This document shows positions 33,639 to 43,287 of a stretch of 64,000 nt of DNA, piece after piece. Each line of letters begins with the position of its first letter. Within the stretch, counting starts at the first letter, position 1. The position numbers were made by a program, and so were the translations under genes. Origin of the DNA: Oscillospiraceae bacterium CM (GTDB taxonomy: Bacteria; Bacillota; Clostridia; Oscillospirales; Oscillospiraceae). Location of the stretch: positions 1,424,501-1,488,500 of the forward strand of contig CP072107.1 in NCBI GenBank assembly GCA_022870705.1, in the 5' to 3' direction. The notes beneath the pieces are model-generated. The model had not been told where the DNA came from. It worked only from the letters and a program-made list of their open reading frames with translations, and searched no databases.

Positions 33639-34370
33639 TTAGCCTGGGAACGCGACGGTCTTATTCGTCGTATTACCGGAGCTGTCCGTTTCCGTATAAC
33701 TGATGATACCATCCGTCCACGATAAAATTTTGAAAAATCCTGTCGTGTTTGTTTTGCTGACGAGCGTCGTTGTTTTCTTGTCGGCAACGGAATACACCGT
33801 AACGGCAATAGACCCGCTATTATCCTGGCTTGCCGTGGACAGGGCGATAAAGAGGCTGTCCGGGCTCCAGATGGGCGGCGAGGGAGAAACGGTGACAAGG
33901 TCCGGCGTTACGGATTCCAGCGTTTTGGCGTCGTAAAGCGTGCTGGTAATCGTGCCCGGCCCCATATGGCCGACATTGATGAGAAAATGGCTGCCATCCG
34001 GCGACCAGCTGAAGCCTGACGTTGTCCCGCCGTTGACCGTTAAAAATTTCGGGTCGTTTTCGCCTGTTTTCCAGGCGTAAATTTTACTCGAATCAGCTGT
34101 GTCAACAATATAGACGACCATGGACGAATCCGGTGACCATGTGACATCGTAGGCCTTTTGCGCCGTGAGCGTCTTGCCGATCTCCGTTTTTGTCGGGCCT
34201 GCCGGTGAAGGCGACGGACTTGGTGACGGGCTTTGGGAAAACGCCGGTGTTGCCGGAGTTGAGGCAGCTGGCGCGCCTGATTTACCGCACCCGGCCAGGT
34301 AGAGCAGCCCCAGCGCGATGAGGACGACAGCGAAAAGCTTCATGGTTTTTGTATCGGTCAGTTTTAACAT
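33639..34370 (-). CDS. Lipoprotein with TolB/WD40-like beta-propeller repeats
   Basis: 243 residues. The lipobox LAGC gives Cys28, followed by a Ser-Pro-rich linker (SPSPSPSPSP). Three repeats with the core WSPDSS or WSPDGSHF are beta-propeller blades of the TolB/PD40 type. With only three visible blades it is shorter than a complete propeller, so it may oligomerise or be a partial family member. AAGGAGGCC supports the start. Role unknown; anchored outside the membrane. Confidence 0.8.
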   Translation of the reverse strand: MLKLTDTKTMKLFAVVLIALGLLYLAGCGKSGAPAASTPATPAFSQSPSPSPSPSPAGPTKTEIGKTLTAQKAYDVTWSPDSSMVVYIVDTADSSKIYAWKTGENDPKFLTVNGGTTSGFSWSPDGSHFLINVGHMGPGTITSTLYDAKTLESVTPDLVTVSPSPPIWSPDSLFIALSTASQDNSGSIAVTVYSVADKKTTTLVSKTNTTGFFKILSWTDGIISYTETDSSGNTTNKTVAFPG

Positions 34371-34423
34371 GAAAAGGCCTCCTTAAATCATGCCTTTAGT
34401 TTGACGCATTTTCATGAAAACAT

Positions 34424-35212
34424 TTATTTCGGCAGAAATTCTGTTTTCACCATGCCTTTAAGCGTTTCATATGAAATCGGGAACTCCTGAATACCAGCGG
34501 CATAGGGGAAGTATTCGTATTCCTGGAAAAAGAACACCAAACCGTCTTTCGTCATATAGAAATCAGGATAATCGCCGATATCTTCAAAGATGACAGGCTC
34601 GCTGAGTTCGTCCGACCCTGTCCGCTTATCAATTTCTGCTCGGATGGCCTTGTTGATGACGTTTTTGTATCCGCTGCCGGAGACCATCAAATCGCCGAGC
34701 GTCAGCAGCGTGCCGCTGTTGAGGTCGATCGTGATGCCGGTTTCGGCAACGCCGCCGTGCGCGCCGCCCGTATAGCGGTAATCCGATATCAGGACGCTAA
34801 GAAGCCCGTTTTGATTGTATTCAACCGTATAGCCAATCGTGATTTCGTACGGCATGGCATAGTCTAGATTCGATTCGGCGTCTTGCTTGGCCAACGCTTC
34901 ATACATCCCGGCGTCTTTTTTAGCCGAGTCGGCATAGGATTTGAAGATCGAATTGATCGCGTTTTGCTCTTCGGCGTTCTGCAAGCCGGTGAGCTTTGGC
35001 ACGTCGACGGTGAGCGTCATATAGTCGGTTTTATTTGACGCTTTGTCCGACACAACGGTGACGGTATCAACAGTTTGTTTATCTGAAACGGATGGTGATG
35101 GTGCGCCGGTCGAAGTGCCGCCCGCGCCGGTAAGCTTGTTAATCATGGCACAACCGGATATTAGGGACAGCGCAAAAAGCGTGACAACGCAAAGAAGAAA
35201 CCACTTTTTCAT
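34424..35212 (-). CDS. DUF4163/DUF3298 lipoprotein
   Basis: 262 residues. Lipobox ISGC (Cys21), Ser/Thr-rich linker, then a DUF4163 plus DUF3298 (RsiV-like) module: YRYTGGAHGGVAETGITIDLNSGTLLTLGDL and VFFFQEYEYFPYAAGIQEFPISY. It is clearly paralogous to the middle domain of the protein at 32188. In RsiV this fold binds lysozyme as an anti-sigma sensor, but no cytoplasmic anti-sigma segment exists here. The start at 35212 follows GAAGGCG; the longer frame to 35371 runs through the promoter. Confidence 0.85.
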   Translation of the reverse strand: MKKWFLLCVVTLFALSLISGCAMINKLTGAGGTSTGAPSPSVSDKQTVDTVTVVSDKASNKTDYMTLTVDVPKLTGLQNAEEQNAINSIFKSYADSAKKDAGMYEALAKQDAESNLDYAMPYEITIGYTVEYNQNGLLSVLISDYRYTGGAHGGVAETGITIDLNSGTLLTLGDLMVSGSGYKNVINKAIRAEIDKRTGSDELSEPVIFEDIGDYPDFYMTKDGLVFFFQEYEYFPYAAGIQEFPISYETLKGMVKTEFLPK

Positions 35213-35245
35213 AAGACGCCTTCTCTCTGTTAAATTTACAGCCTC

Positions 35246-35292
35246 ATTATACCATGTTTTCACAGCGACGCAACGGTGGCAACCACCGCTGC
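35246..35292 (-). promoter_or_regulatory. Promoter of the secreted-protein operon, with adjacent hairpin
   Basis: TATAAT at 35246-35251 on the minus strand with a weak -35 about 16-17 bp upstream (TTGCGT). A GCAACGGTGG/CCACCGCTGC inverted repeat (35270-35292) overlaps the -35 region and may be an operator. Confidence 0.5.
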
Positions 35293-35393
35293 GCACGAAG
35301 AATAATTTCATTTCAATGGAACAAAATCGAATGAGCGCCGTCTCTTCTGATATTGACGAATAATCAAACAAAAAGTTTCATGGGGGCATAAAA

Positions 35394-36227
35394 ATGTTTC
35401 GGTTTAAAAAAGCAACTGTCTTGCTCAGCGCCGTTATCCTGTCACTTTTGCTGCTCGCGTCCTGTGCATCGAATGCCGCCGTTGTCGGCGGACAAGCCGC
35501 CTCCTCCCCTGCCGCATCCGATACCGGTGAAAAAGGGCGTCTTGAAAAAGCGACCGCGTGGGCCGAGGCCGTTAAAGCCCGTGACGGGAAGGGCCAGTAT
35601 AATTTGATGACGAAGGCGTTGCAGGAGAAAGTTTATAACGATTTTGCCGGACTTAACTGGGTCACCGGCACGTCAAGCCCGTGGGTAACGGATTACACCG
35701 TTTCTGAAAAGGACGGCAGCGCGGCTGTTGTTTTCCATTATGCCACTTCGACCGGCCCGGCCGGTTCCTATGAGCAGGACCTGACGTTTAAAACGGAGGA
35801 CGGCACATTAAAAATCGACAGCATCTCCGAACCAAAAGCCGTTTTAAATACCGCTATGAGCCTTGAAGACCTCACAAAACTTCTCGGCCTGACAAAAGAT
35901 GCGCTTATTAAAGCCATCCCTGAGACACCGGTCACTGTTGATGAAGGCGGCCTCGGCTTTGAAAAGACCGGCATCCGCGTCTGGTTCGACAATGAGTCGT
36001 ACACAACCGTGGCACAGGTGCTCATCCTGTCGGACGCGATTGACATCAATGGACTGAAGCTTGGCGACAGTTTCGAGGCCTTTAAGGCAGTTTTCGGTGA
36101 GCCAATGAGCGACACGAACGGCGATGCGCATTTCAAATACGGCGACATGTATCTCTCGGTCGTGCGTGACCCGGCTGATCAAAGCGGCAAGGTCATTGCC
36201 GTTTACCTGCTAAGCGAGAATTTTTAG
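35394..36227 (+). CDS. Lipoprotein of unknown function
   Basis: 277 residues. Lipobox LASC puts the lipidated Cys near residue 24. Residues 50-145 resemble a cystatin/NTF2-like fold (EKATAWAEAVKARDGKGQYNLMTKALQEKVY), as in DUF4829-type lipoproteins. Residues 155-277 form a second alpha/beta domain (LLGLTKDALIKAIPETPVTVDEGGLGFEKTGIRVWFD, LGDSFEAFKAVFGEP). ATGGGGGC lies before the ATG. It is transcribed away from the operon at 35212 and ends at a strong terminator. Confidence 0.75.
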   Translation: MFRFKKATVLLSAVILSLLLLASCASNAAVVGGQAASSPAASDTGEKGRLEKATAWAEAVKARDGKGQYNLMTKALQEKVYNDFAGLNWVTGTSSPWVTDYTVSEKDGSAAVVFHYATSTGPAGSYEQDLTFKTEDGTLKIDSISEPKAVLNTAMSLEDLTKLLGLTKDALIKAIPETPVTVDEGGLGFEKTGIRVWFDNESYTTVAQVLILSDAIDINGLKLGDSFEAFKAVFGEPMSDTNGDAHFKYGDMYLSVVRDPADQSGKVIAVYLLSENF

Positions 36228-36251
36228 AGGGTCTTCAATAATTGCAACATC

Positions 36252-36283
36252 AAAAGAGACAGGCTACCGCCTGTCTCTTTTAA
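36252..36283 (+). terminator. Bidirectional Rho-independent terminator
   Basis: AAAAGAGACAGG (36252-36263) and CCTGTCTCTTTT (36270-36281) form a perfect 12-bp stem with T/A-rich flanks on both sides. It ends the lipoprotein gene on the plus strand and the tRNA transcript on the minus strand. Confidence 0.9.
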
Positions 36284-36287
36284 TTGA

Positions 36288-36369
36288 TGCGCCTGAAGGG
36301 ACTCGAACCCACACGCCTCGCGGCACAGGAACCTAAATCCTGCATGTCTACCAATTCCATCACAGGCGC
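36288..36369 (-). tRNA. tRNA-Leu (anticodon TAG)
   Basis: Reading the minus strand: acceptor stem GCGCCTG/CAGGCGC, D-arm with GGTAGACA, anticodon arm CAGGA-TTTAGGT-TCCTG (anticodon TAG, reads CUA), a class-II variable arm, and T-arm with GGTTCGAGTCC. No encoded CCA. 82 nt including the discriminator A. Confidence 0.93.
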
Positions 36370-36473
36370 GCTGTGCATTCGATTGTAGCACAAGACGGTG
36401 TCCGCTGCAAGCGTTTGCTTTTATGGCATGCCCATAGGTGAAGTCGGCCAGATTGCTTCAATTAAATTCGGGC

Positions 36474-36500
36474 TAAAGTTTATTTCAAATCATCCGATAT
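36474..36500 (+). promoter_or_regulatory. Sigma-D (motility sigma) type promoter
   Basis: TAAA at 36474-36477, exactly 15 bp, then TCCGATAT at 36493-36500. This differs from the sigma-D consensus TAAA-N15-GCCGATAT at one base. Transcription would start about 20 nt before the cyclic di-GMP-I aptamer. No comparable sigma-A promoter was seen here. Confidence 0.65.
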
Positions 36501-36525
36501 GTATGGTAGAAAAAAGTTCATATTC

Positions 36526-36599
36526 GGCAAAGCCATCGAAAGGTGGCGGCGCAAAGCTAAAGGGGCTAAAGCGATTACTCGCTATGCCAGCCAGTTGCC
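36526..36599 (+). promoter_or_regulatory. Cyclic di-GMP-I riboswitch before a small secreted peptide
   Basis: GGCAAAGCCATCGAAAGGTGG, then CGGCGCAAAGCTAAAGGGGC, TAA, a variable hairpin (AGCGATTACTCGCT), and ATGCCAGCCAGTTGCC closing P1 with GGCAA. These are the GEMM-I blocks with a GAAA tetraloop. It differs more from the three copies at 8 kb than they do from each other. Confidence 0.87.
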
Positions 36600-36629
36600 T
36601 GTCTATTAAGGCAGTATTCATGCAGCTGG

Positions 36630-36664
36630 CTTCCTTTGACACCATGTTGAAAGGAAGTTTTTTC
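36630..36664 (+). terminator. Terminator whose 3' arm is the ribosome binding site of the small peptide
   Basis: CTTCCTTT (36630-36637) pairs with AAAGGAAG (36650-36657), followed by six T residues. AAAGGAAG is also the Shine-Dalgarno of the ORF at 36665. A GCTGGC (about 36625) upstream can pair with GCCAGC in the aptamer's 3' side, a plausible antiterminator. Ligand binding could therefore control both termination and translation. Confidence 0.8.
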
Positions 36665-36805
36665 ATGAAAAAAGCGATTTTTGCAGTTATTATCACCATT
36701 TTATTTCTGCTGGCGGCGGCCTCCCCCGTTTCGGCCGGGCTGACCGAATGGGCTGCCGTTTCCGAAGGTAACAGCCAAATCGTCACATTGTCACAAGCCG
36801 ACTGA
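36665..36805 (+). CDS. Small secreted peptide under cyclic-di-GMP control
   Basis: 46 codons. Residues 1-24 form a textbook signal peptide: two lysines, a hydrophobic core, and SPVSA before the cleavage. The mature part would be about 22 residues, GLTEWAAVSEGNSQIVTLSQ then AD. There is no cysteine, so it is not a lipoprotein or disulphide bacteriocin. The spacing AAAGGAAG-8 nt-ATG and the dedicated sigma-D/riboswitch/terminator leader argue that the ORF is real despite its size. No family is recognised; a signalling peptide or surface-active peptide are possibilities. Confidence 0.72.
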   Translation: MKKAIFAVIITILFLLAAASPVSAGLTEWAAVSEGNSQIVTLSQAD

Positions 36806-36826
36806 TTTCCGCTCTTACAGGCAATA

Positions 36827-36863
36827 AAAAATATCCCGCGCCTCTGGCGCGGGATATTTTCAG
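36827..36863. terminator. Bidirectional terminator
   Basis: AAAATATCCCGCGCC and GGCGCGGGATATTTT form a 15-bp stem with a short loop between the small peptide (plus) and the lipoprotein at 36876 (minus). T tracts exist in both directions. Confidence 0.9.
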
Positions 36864-36875
36864 TTAAAGCCGTGT

Positions 36876-37634
36876 TTATTCCCCGCCCTGATCAAACGTC
36901 GTCAGCTCGCCGTCTTTGAAGATGATATAGGACTCACTGTTAACGACAAAATCTTCGTTGAGACTTGATTTGCCGATGATGCTATCCGGTTCCGCTGTCG
37001 CCGTCAGCGTGCCGAAGGCGGCAATATTGTCCTTATCAAAGAAGGAACGGATAACCTGATATGTGCCGTTATCATCTGGATAGTAATATTGCGCGGCATA
37101 AGCCCCGCCGAGATTGATATACTCGAAGAACATCGTCACGGTGCCGTCGGCATCCTTCAGTGTTGACGTCAACTGATCCTTCGCGGGGTCGTATTGGCAC
37201 GTCTGTGTAACGGCTTTACCGTCTGAATCGTTGTATGTAATACTGTAATTATTGCCGCTGCCGGTGACCTTGACATCCTTCACGCCCATCATGGTCAGCG
37301 TCGACTGCGCCACCGCCGCGTCCTGCGTAAAGGCGGTCAGCCACAGCATGGACATATCCATCAGAGAATAGCCAACAAGCGTCATCGCCACGCCGAGAGA
37401 CTCGGGGTCATCCGAACTGACAGAATTCGAGATTCTATCAATCGCATCACCTTTCATATCCATATAAGCACTATATCCATCGGACGGACTTTTTGCGTTT
37501 GAAGGCGACGGCGACGAAACACGGGTATTATCACTTGTTGACGGACCGGCCGTATTTTTTGGGATGCGTACGCAGCCGCTCAACAGCGACACGAGCATAG
37601 CCGACGCCATGAGTGCTGCTATTAGCTTCTTCAT
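36876..37634 (-). CDS. Lipoprotein of unknown function
   Basis: 252 residues. Lipobox LSGC (Cys21), a Ser-Pro-rich linker to about residue 55, then an alpha/beta domain with NYSITYNDSDGKAVTQTCQYDPAKDQLTSTL, suggesting a beta-sheet domain of the LolA/outer-lipoprotein-sorting type; that similarity is weak. The start at 37634 is set by GGAGAG; a GTG/ATG extension to 37667 is less likely. Confidence 0.75.
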   Translation of the reverse strand: MKKLIAALMASAMLVSLLSGCVRIPKNTAGPSTSDNTRVSSPSPSNAKSPSDGYSAYMDMKGDAIDRISNSVSSDDPESLGVAMTLVGYSLMDMSMLWLTAFTQDAAVAQSTLTMMGVKDVKVTGSGNNYSITYNDSDGKAVTQTCQYDPAKDQLTSTLKDADGTVTMFFEYINLGGAYAAQYYYPDDNGTYQVIRSFFDKDNIAAFGTLTATAEPDSIIGKSSLNEDFVVNSESYIIFKDGELTTFDQGGE

Positions 37635-37686
37635 AAAACTCTCCGTTCTATTGATTGGCATGAACACAGGCCGCTTTCAAGGACTT

Positions 37687-38145
37687 TTACAGCGCCGCGC
37701 CGCCCTTGCTGAATTTTTCGGCCATATTGCCGATAAGCGGGATTTTAAATTCTTCGTAACCGTAAGCTTTCACCATGGCAATGATGGCAAATACCGTTAG
37801 GATTACGCCAATGATAACGAGAACAGCGGACATCGCAACGGCACCCGGCGCGGAAACCCAGTAGTAATAGTAGTGTGTCGCAGCGTATGCGGCGTTGATA
37901 ATACCGATGATGATACTAAAGACAACGGTGAACAGCCAGCTGATTGCTTCCAGAATAAGCGCCTGCATCGCGTGAAATTTAACGAACGGGCTATCTTTTT
38001 CCAGGAAGAAAATGACGAGGGGGGCTGCGAAGGCAACATATTTTATAACCGGTATCCAAGAGAGCAAAAAGGCCGCAAGATAGCATAACAGTGCCATCGT
38101 GTTCGCGTCCATGCCGAGTGATGATCTGTGCGGATTGACTTTCAT
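37687..38145 (-). CDS. Small integral membrane protein (DUF4870/TIC20-like)
   Basis: 152 residues with three to four hydrophobic segments. MDANTMALLCYLAAFLLSWIPVIKYVAFAAPLVIFFLEKDSPFVKFHAMQALIL is the usual DUF4870-type start, with the conserved FVKFHAMQAL. Function unknown. GGGGAGGAA defines the start at 38145; the frame to 38289 overlaps ligA and is discarded. A weak promoter (TTGCAT-17-TAATAT) lies about 38200-38235 on the minus strand. Confidence 0.82.
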   Translation of the reverse strand: MKVNPHRSSLGMDANTMALLCYLAAFLLSWIPVIKYVAFAAPLVIFFLEKDSPFVKFHAMQALILEAISWLFTVVFSIIIGIINAAYAATHYYYYWVSAPGAVAMSAVLVIIGVILTVFAIIAMVKAYGYEEFKIPLIGNMAEKFSKGGAAL

Positions 38146-38269
38146 TTTAGTTCCTCCCCAATTTAAAATGACTGACTGCACATTTTTTTCTGAATTTATC
38201 GTCAAAATATTACCATATGGCATGTCTGAATGCAAGTACTGCGCGGAAAAAAGACACAAACGGGGGATT

Positions 38270-40249
<1,980 letters not shown>

Positions 40250-40948
40250 TTAACCTCCGTTGCCGCTGAAATCGGCATAGACATTAGGGACGCTGCCGAC
40301 GATAACCGTCTCGCACACGACCAGCTGTGTTGTGACCGTCTTGTCGACCGGCGCCGACCCGGGGACAAACAGGGTGACGCCAATGGAAACGTCCAGCAGG
40401 ATTTGATGGCGCGTCTGGTTGATGCCGGCTGCCGAAAAATTATTGATAAAATCGACGTGAACGGCGGCGACCGACATAATTTTAACCGTAAATTTTGGGC
40501 CGCGGCCGGAAAAGATAACGCCGCCGATGGCGTTGCCGATCGGGATTTTCAGGTCTGTCATGGATTGTGAGCTGACAGCGTTTATAATACCTTTTGTCAG
40601 CCGCGCTTTGAGTGTATTCATCAGCGCCATGTTTGTCACAAGCGCCGTGACGTCGCCGTTATCGCCTTTTTCAAGCGTGACGAGCTGTGAATAGTCAAAC
40701 GCGCCGTCGGAAATTTCCTGGTCAACGACGTCATTGATTTCTTCGAGGATCCGGTCGCCGACGATGGCACAGGCCGTTTTCTGCATCAGCGGCCGCAGCT
40801 GGAGAAAAATAATCGATAAAGCGGCTGTCAGCACGAGGAAATTGACGAGGAGAAAAATAAAAAGGCGTTCCGCACGGCTCATTGGCTTGAAATAAAAATT
40901 TAGCCGCAGCTGTTTTCTTTTTGCCCGGCGGTAAAACATACGCAGCAC
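40250..40948 (-). CDS. yunB: Sporulation protein YunB
   Basis: 232 residues. One N-terminal membrane helix (about 27-52) then the YunB domain: DFSQ/DYSQLV-type motif, TNMALMNTLKARLTKGI, IPIGNAIGGVIFSGRGPKFTVKIMSV and VDFINNFSAAGINQTRHQILLDVSIGV. It is needed for efficient sporulation in Bacillus. Its presence supports an endospore-forming host. Confidence 0.92.
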   Translation of the reverse strand: MLRMFYRRAKRKQLRLNFYFKPMSRAERLFIFLLVNFLVLTAALSIIFLQLRPLMQKTACAIVGDRILEEINDVVDQEISDGAFDYSQLVTLEKGDNGDVTALVTNMALMNTLKARLTKGIINAVSSQSMTDLKIPIGNAIGGVIFSGRGPKFTVKIMSVAAVHVDFINNFSAAGINQTRHQILLDVSIGVTLFVPGSAPVDKTVTTQLVVCETVIVGSVPNVYADFSGNGG

Positions 40949-41014
40949 CTCCCCGGCAGGCTGTCTAAGCCGCTATTGCCCGCCTAGAGCAACTGTATGC
41001 GTCGTTTTACCGAA

Positions 41015-42265
41015 TTATTTGTCAAGGAGCCTGTCTGCGGCCAGCATGACGGCTAGCCTGCCGGACTCAAAGGTGAGCGCACCCTGGAGATACGCGGCAT
41101 ACGGCTCGCGCATCGGCCCGTCGCACGAGAGCTCAATGGACGAGCCCTGCACAAACGTCCCCGCCGCCATGATGACGGGGCAGCCATAGCCCGGCATGTC
41201 CCATGGCTCGGGCGTGACGAACGCGTCCACCGGCGAAGCAGCTTGTATGCCCTCACAGAAGCGCCGGAGCTTTTCAGGGGCGCCGAGCGAGACCATCTGA
41301 ATGATGTCCGACCGCCGATCATCCCACTTTGGCGACGTTTCAAACCCCAGAAGCGATAAAAGCCGCGCTGTAAAAACAGCCGTTTTGAGCGCCTCGGCCG
41401 TCGTGTGCGGGGCCGTGAAAAAGCCCTGATAGAGAAGCCTGTTGTTGAAAAGCGTTGCCCCGCATTCGCCGCCGATACCCGGCGCGGTGAGGCGGAAGGC
41501 GGCCTTTTCAACGAGATCCTGTCTTCCGGCGACGTAACCGCCCGTCGGCGCGAGGCCGCCGCCGGGGTTTTTGATGAGCGAACCGGCCATGAGGTCCGCT
41601 CCCAAATCGGTTGGCTCGCGCTCCTCGGTAAACTCGCCGTAGCAGTTGTCAACAAGGATGACGGCGCGCGGGTTTTTACTGTGGACAAGCGCGCAGATAT
41701 CACCGATATCGGAAACAGACAGAGCCGCGCGCGTATCGTACCCGCGCGAGCGCTGGACATAGACGGCGGCAATGGCCTTGTCCGTCACTTTTTCGGCAAT
41801 CGCGTTTATATCGGGGCGGCCGCCGGGCGTTAGATCGGCCTGCTTATATGTGACGCCGTAAGAGGCAAGCGAGCCGGGATAGCCACCCTCAAGGCCGATG
41901 ACGCCACGCAGCGTGTCGTACGGCAGGCCCGTTACCGACAGGAGCGCGTCCCCCGGCGCGAGGGCGGCGAACAGGGCTGTCGTGATGGCATGCGTCCCGT
42001 TGACGAAGCCGATGCGGACGAGCGCCGATTCGGCGCCGAAAACGTCGGCATAAATCCTGTCGAGCGTATCCCGCCCCTTGTCGCCGTAGCCGTACCCCGT
42101 CGAGCCGGTGAGACAGCCGTCCGAAACGCGGTGCTTTTGAAAGGCCGCAAGCACCTTTTGTGTGTTGTAAAATGCGACGCGGTCAATCTCCGCAAGGCGC
42201 GGGGCAATCTCGCGCAGCGCCGTCTCCGCGTGCTTCATTATCTCCGGGCTGGGCGATACAATCAT
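41015..42265 (-). CDS. PLP-dependent 'aluminium resistance' family protein (YnbB-like, methionine gamma-lyase family)
   Basis: 416 residues. TGYGYGDKGRDTLDRIYADVFGAE, FVNGTHAITTALFAAL, VDNCYGEF (PLP Asp) and the lysine in GSLIKNPGGGLAPTGGYVAG are the family blocks. Annotated as aluminium resistance or cystathionine-beta-lyase-like; the physiological reaction is not settled. The start at 42265 overlaps the stop of the peptidase gene (ATGA) and follows GGGAGAACA. Confidence 0.9.
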   Translation of the reverse strand: MIVSPSPEIMKHAETALREIAPRLAEIDRVAFYNTQKVLAAFQKHRVSDGCLTGSTGYGYGDKGRDTLDRIYADVFGAESALVRIGFVNGTHAITTALFAALAPGDALLSVTGLPYDTLRGVIGLEGGYPGSLASYGVTYKQADLTPGGRPDINAIAEKVTDKAIAAVYVQRSRGYDTRAALSVSDIGDICALVHSKNPRAVILVDNCYGEFTEEREPTDLGADLMAGSLIKNPGGGLAPTGGYVAGRQDLVEKAAFRLTAPGIGGECGATLFNNRLLYQGFFTAPHTTAEALKTAVFTARLLSLLGFETSPKWDDRRSDIIQMVSLGAPEKLRRFCEGIQAASPVDAFVTPEPWDMPGYGCPVIMAAGTFVQGSSIELSCDGPMREPYAAYLQGALTFESGRLAVMLAADRLLDK

Positions 42266-43287
42266 TCCTGTTCTCCCACTTTTTCTAATAAAAGGCCGCA
42301 AAGCTTGAAAACGGCATCGAAATCGTCGAGCGCACCGACGCAGGCGGGTGAATGAAGGTATCGCAAGGGCGCTGATATTGCCAGCGTCTGAACACCGCCA
42401 AGTGACCGCTGAACGGCGGCCGCGTCCGTCCCCCCGGCGACAGTCGTTTTCGTTTGCCAGGGGATACCATTTTCATCGGCCAGTGTTGTTGCCAGCACAA
42501 AAAGCTCTCTGTCGTAAATCGTGCCGCCGTCCATAAACGGAATAACGGCCCCCTTGCCGACGAAGCAGACCTTTTTGCCGGATGAAACGGACGGCAGGTC
42601 GGCCGCCGTCGTACCCTCTATGATGAGCGCAACGTCCGGCGCGACGCGGTAAGAAGCCGCCAGAGCGCCGCGCGTGCCAACCTCCTCCTGAACGGTGAAC
42701 ACAAACGTCGCATCGACCGGCAGGTCGGACTCCAAAAGCATTAATAAAACGGCGCAACCGACGCGGTCGTCCAGCGCCCGGGCTTTGACAAGGCCGTTTC
42801 CGAAGGTGCGCAGGCCGGAATCGAAAATGCCCGTGTCGCCGAGGGCGACGCTTGTCTGGGCCTCTTCCCTACTCGCTGCGCCGATATCGATATACATATC
42901 CTCAACGGGTGGGATTTTCTTCCGCTCGTCCTTCTTGACGAGGTGATATGCCTTGCTGCCGATGACGCCATAAACGCGCGCCGGACCGAGCAAGACGGCC
43001 TTGCCGAAGAGAACGCGCCGGTCGATGCCACCGACAGGAGCAAATTTCAGCGTACCGTCGTCGGAGACATCGGTAACGATGACGCCTACTTCGTCCATAT
43101 GCGCGCAGAGCATGATCGATTTTTTAGGCGTTTTTCGGCCTTTTTTGAAGACAATCAGGTTGCCGAGAACATCTTCCGTCACACGGTCGGCACACTTCTC
43201 GGCACGGGCGCGGATGAGCGCGCGGACCGCGTCCTCCGTCCCGGAGACGCCGCTTTTTTCGCAGAGGCATTCGAGAAGGTCAAGCAT
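42262..43287 (-). CDS. M42-family aminopeptidase (copy 1)
   Basis: 341 residues. The metal ligands are visible as AHMDEVG, ALDDRVGC, QEEVGTRGA (catalytic Glu pair) and the late GGTDAAAV; SAPLRYLHSPACVG ends the catalytic site. M42 (FrvX/YsdC/TET-like) enzymes are dodecameric, cobalt- or zinc-dependent aminopeptidases in the cytosol. It overlaps copy 2 by eight bases. The paralogue at 43280 has the same layout but is not closely identical. Confidence 0.92.
   Translation of the reverse strand: MLDLLECLCEKSGVSGTEDAVRALIRARAEKCADRVTEDVLGNLIVFKKGRKTPKKSIMLCAHMDEVGVIVTDVSDDGTLKFAPVGGIDRRVLFGKAVLLGPARVYGVIGSKAYHLVKKDERKKIPPVEDMYIDIGAASREEAQTSVALGDTGIFDSGLRTFGNGLVKARALDDRVGCAVLLMLLESDLPVDATFVFTVQEEVGTRGALAASYRVAPDVALIIEGTTAADLPSVSSGKKVCFVGKGAVIPFMDGGTIYDRELFVLATTLADENGIPWQTKTTVAGGTDAAAVQRSLGGVQTLAISAPLRYLHSPACVGALDDFDAVFKLCGLLLEKVGEQE

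Noticed and set aside
36398-36664. Longer N-terminal extension of the small secreted peptide ORF (135 codons in frame)
   Set aside because: The upstream codons run through the sigma-D promoter, the aptamer and the terminator; the signal peptide and Shine-Dalgarno define the start at 36665.
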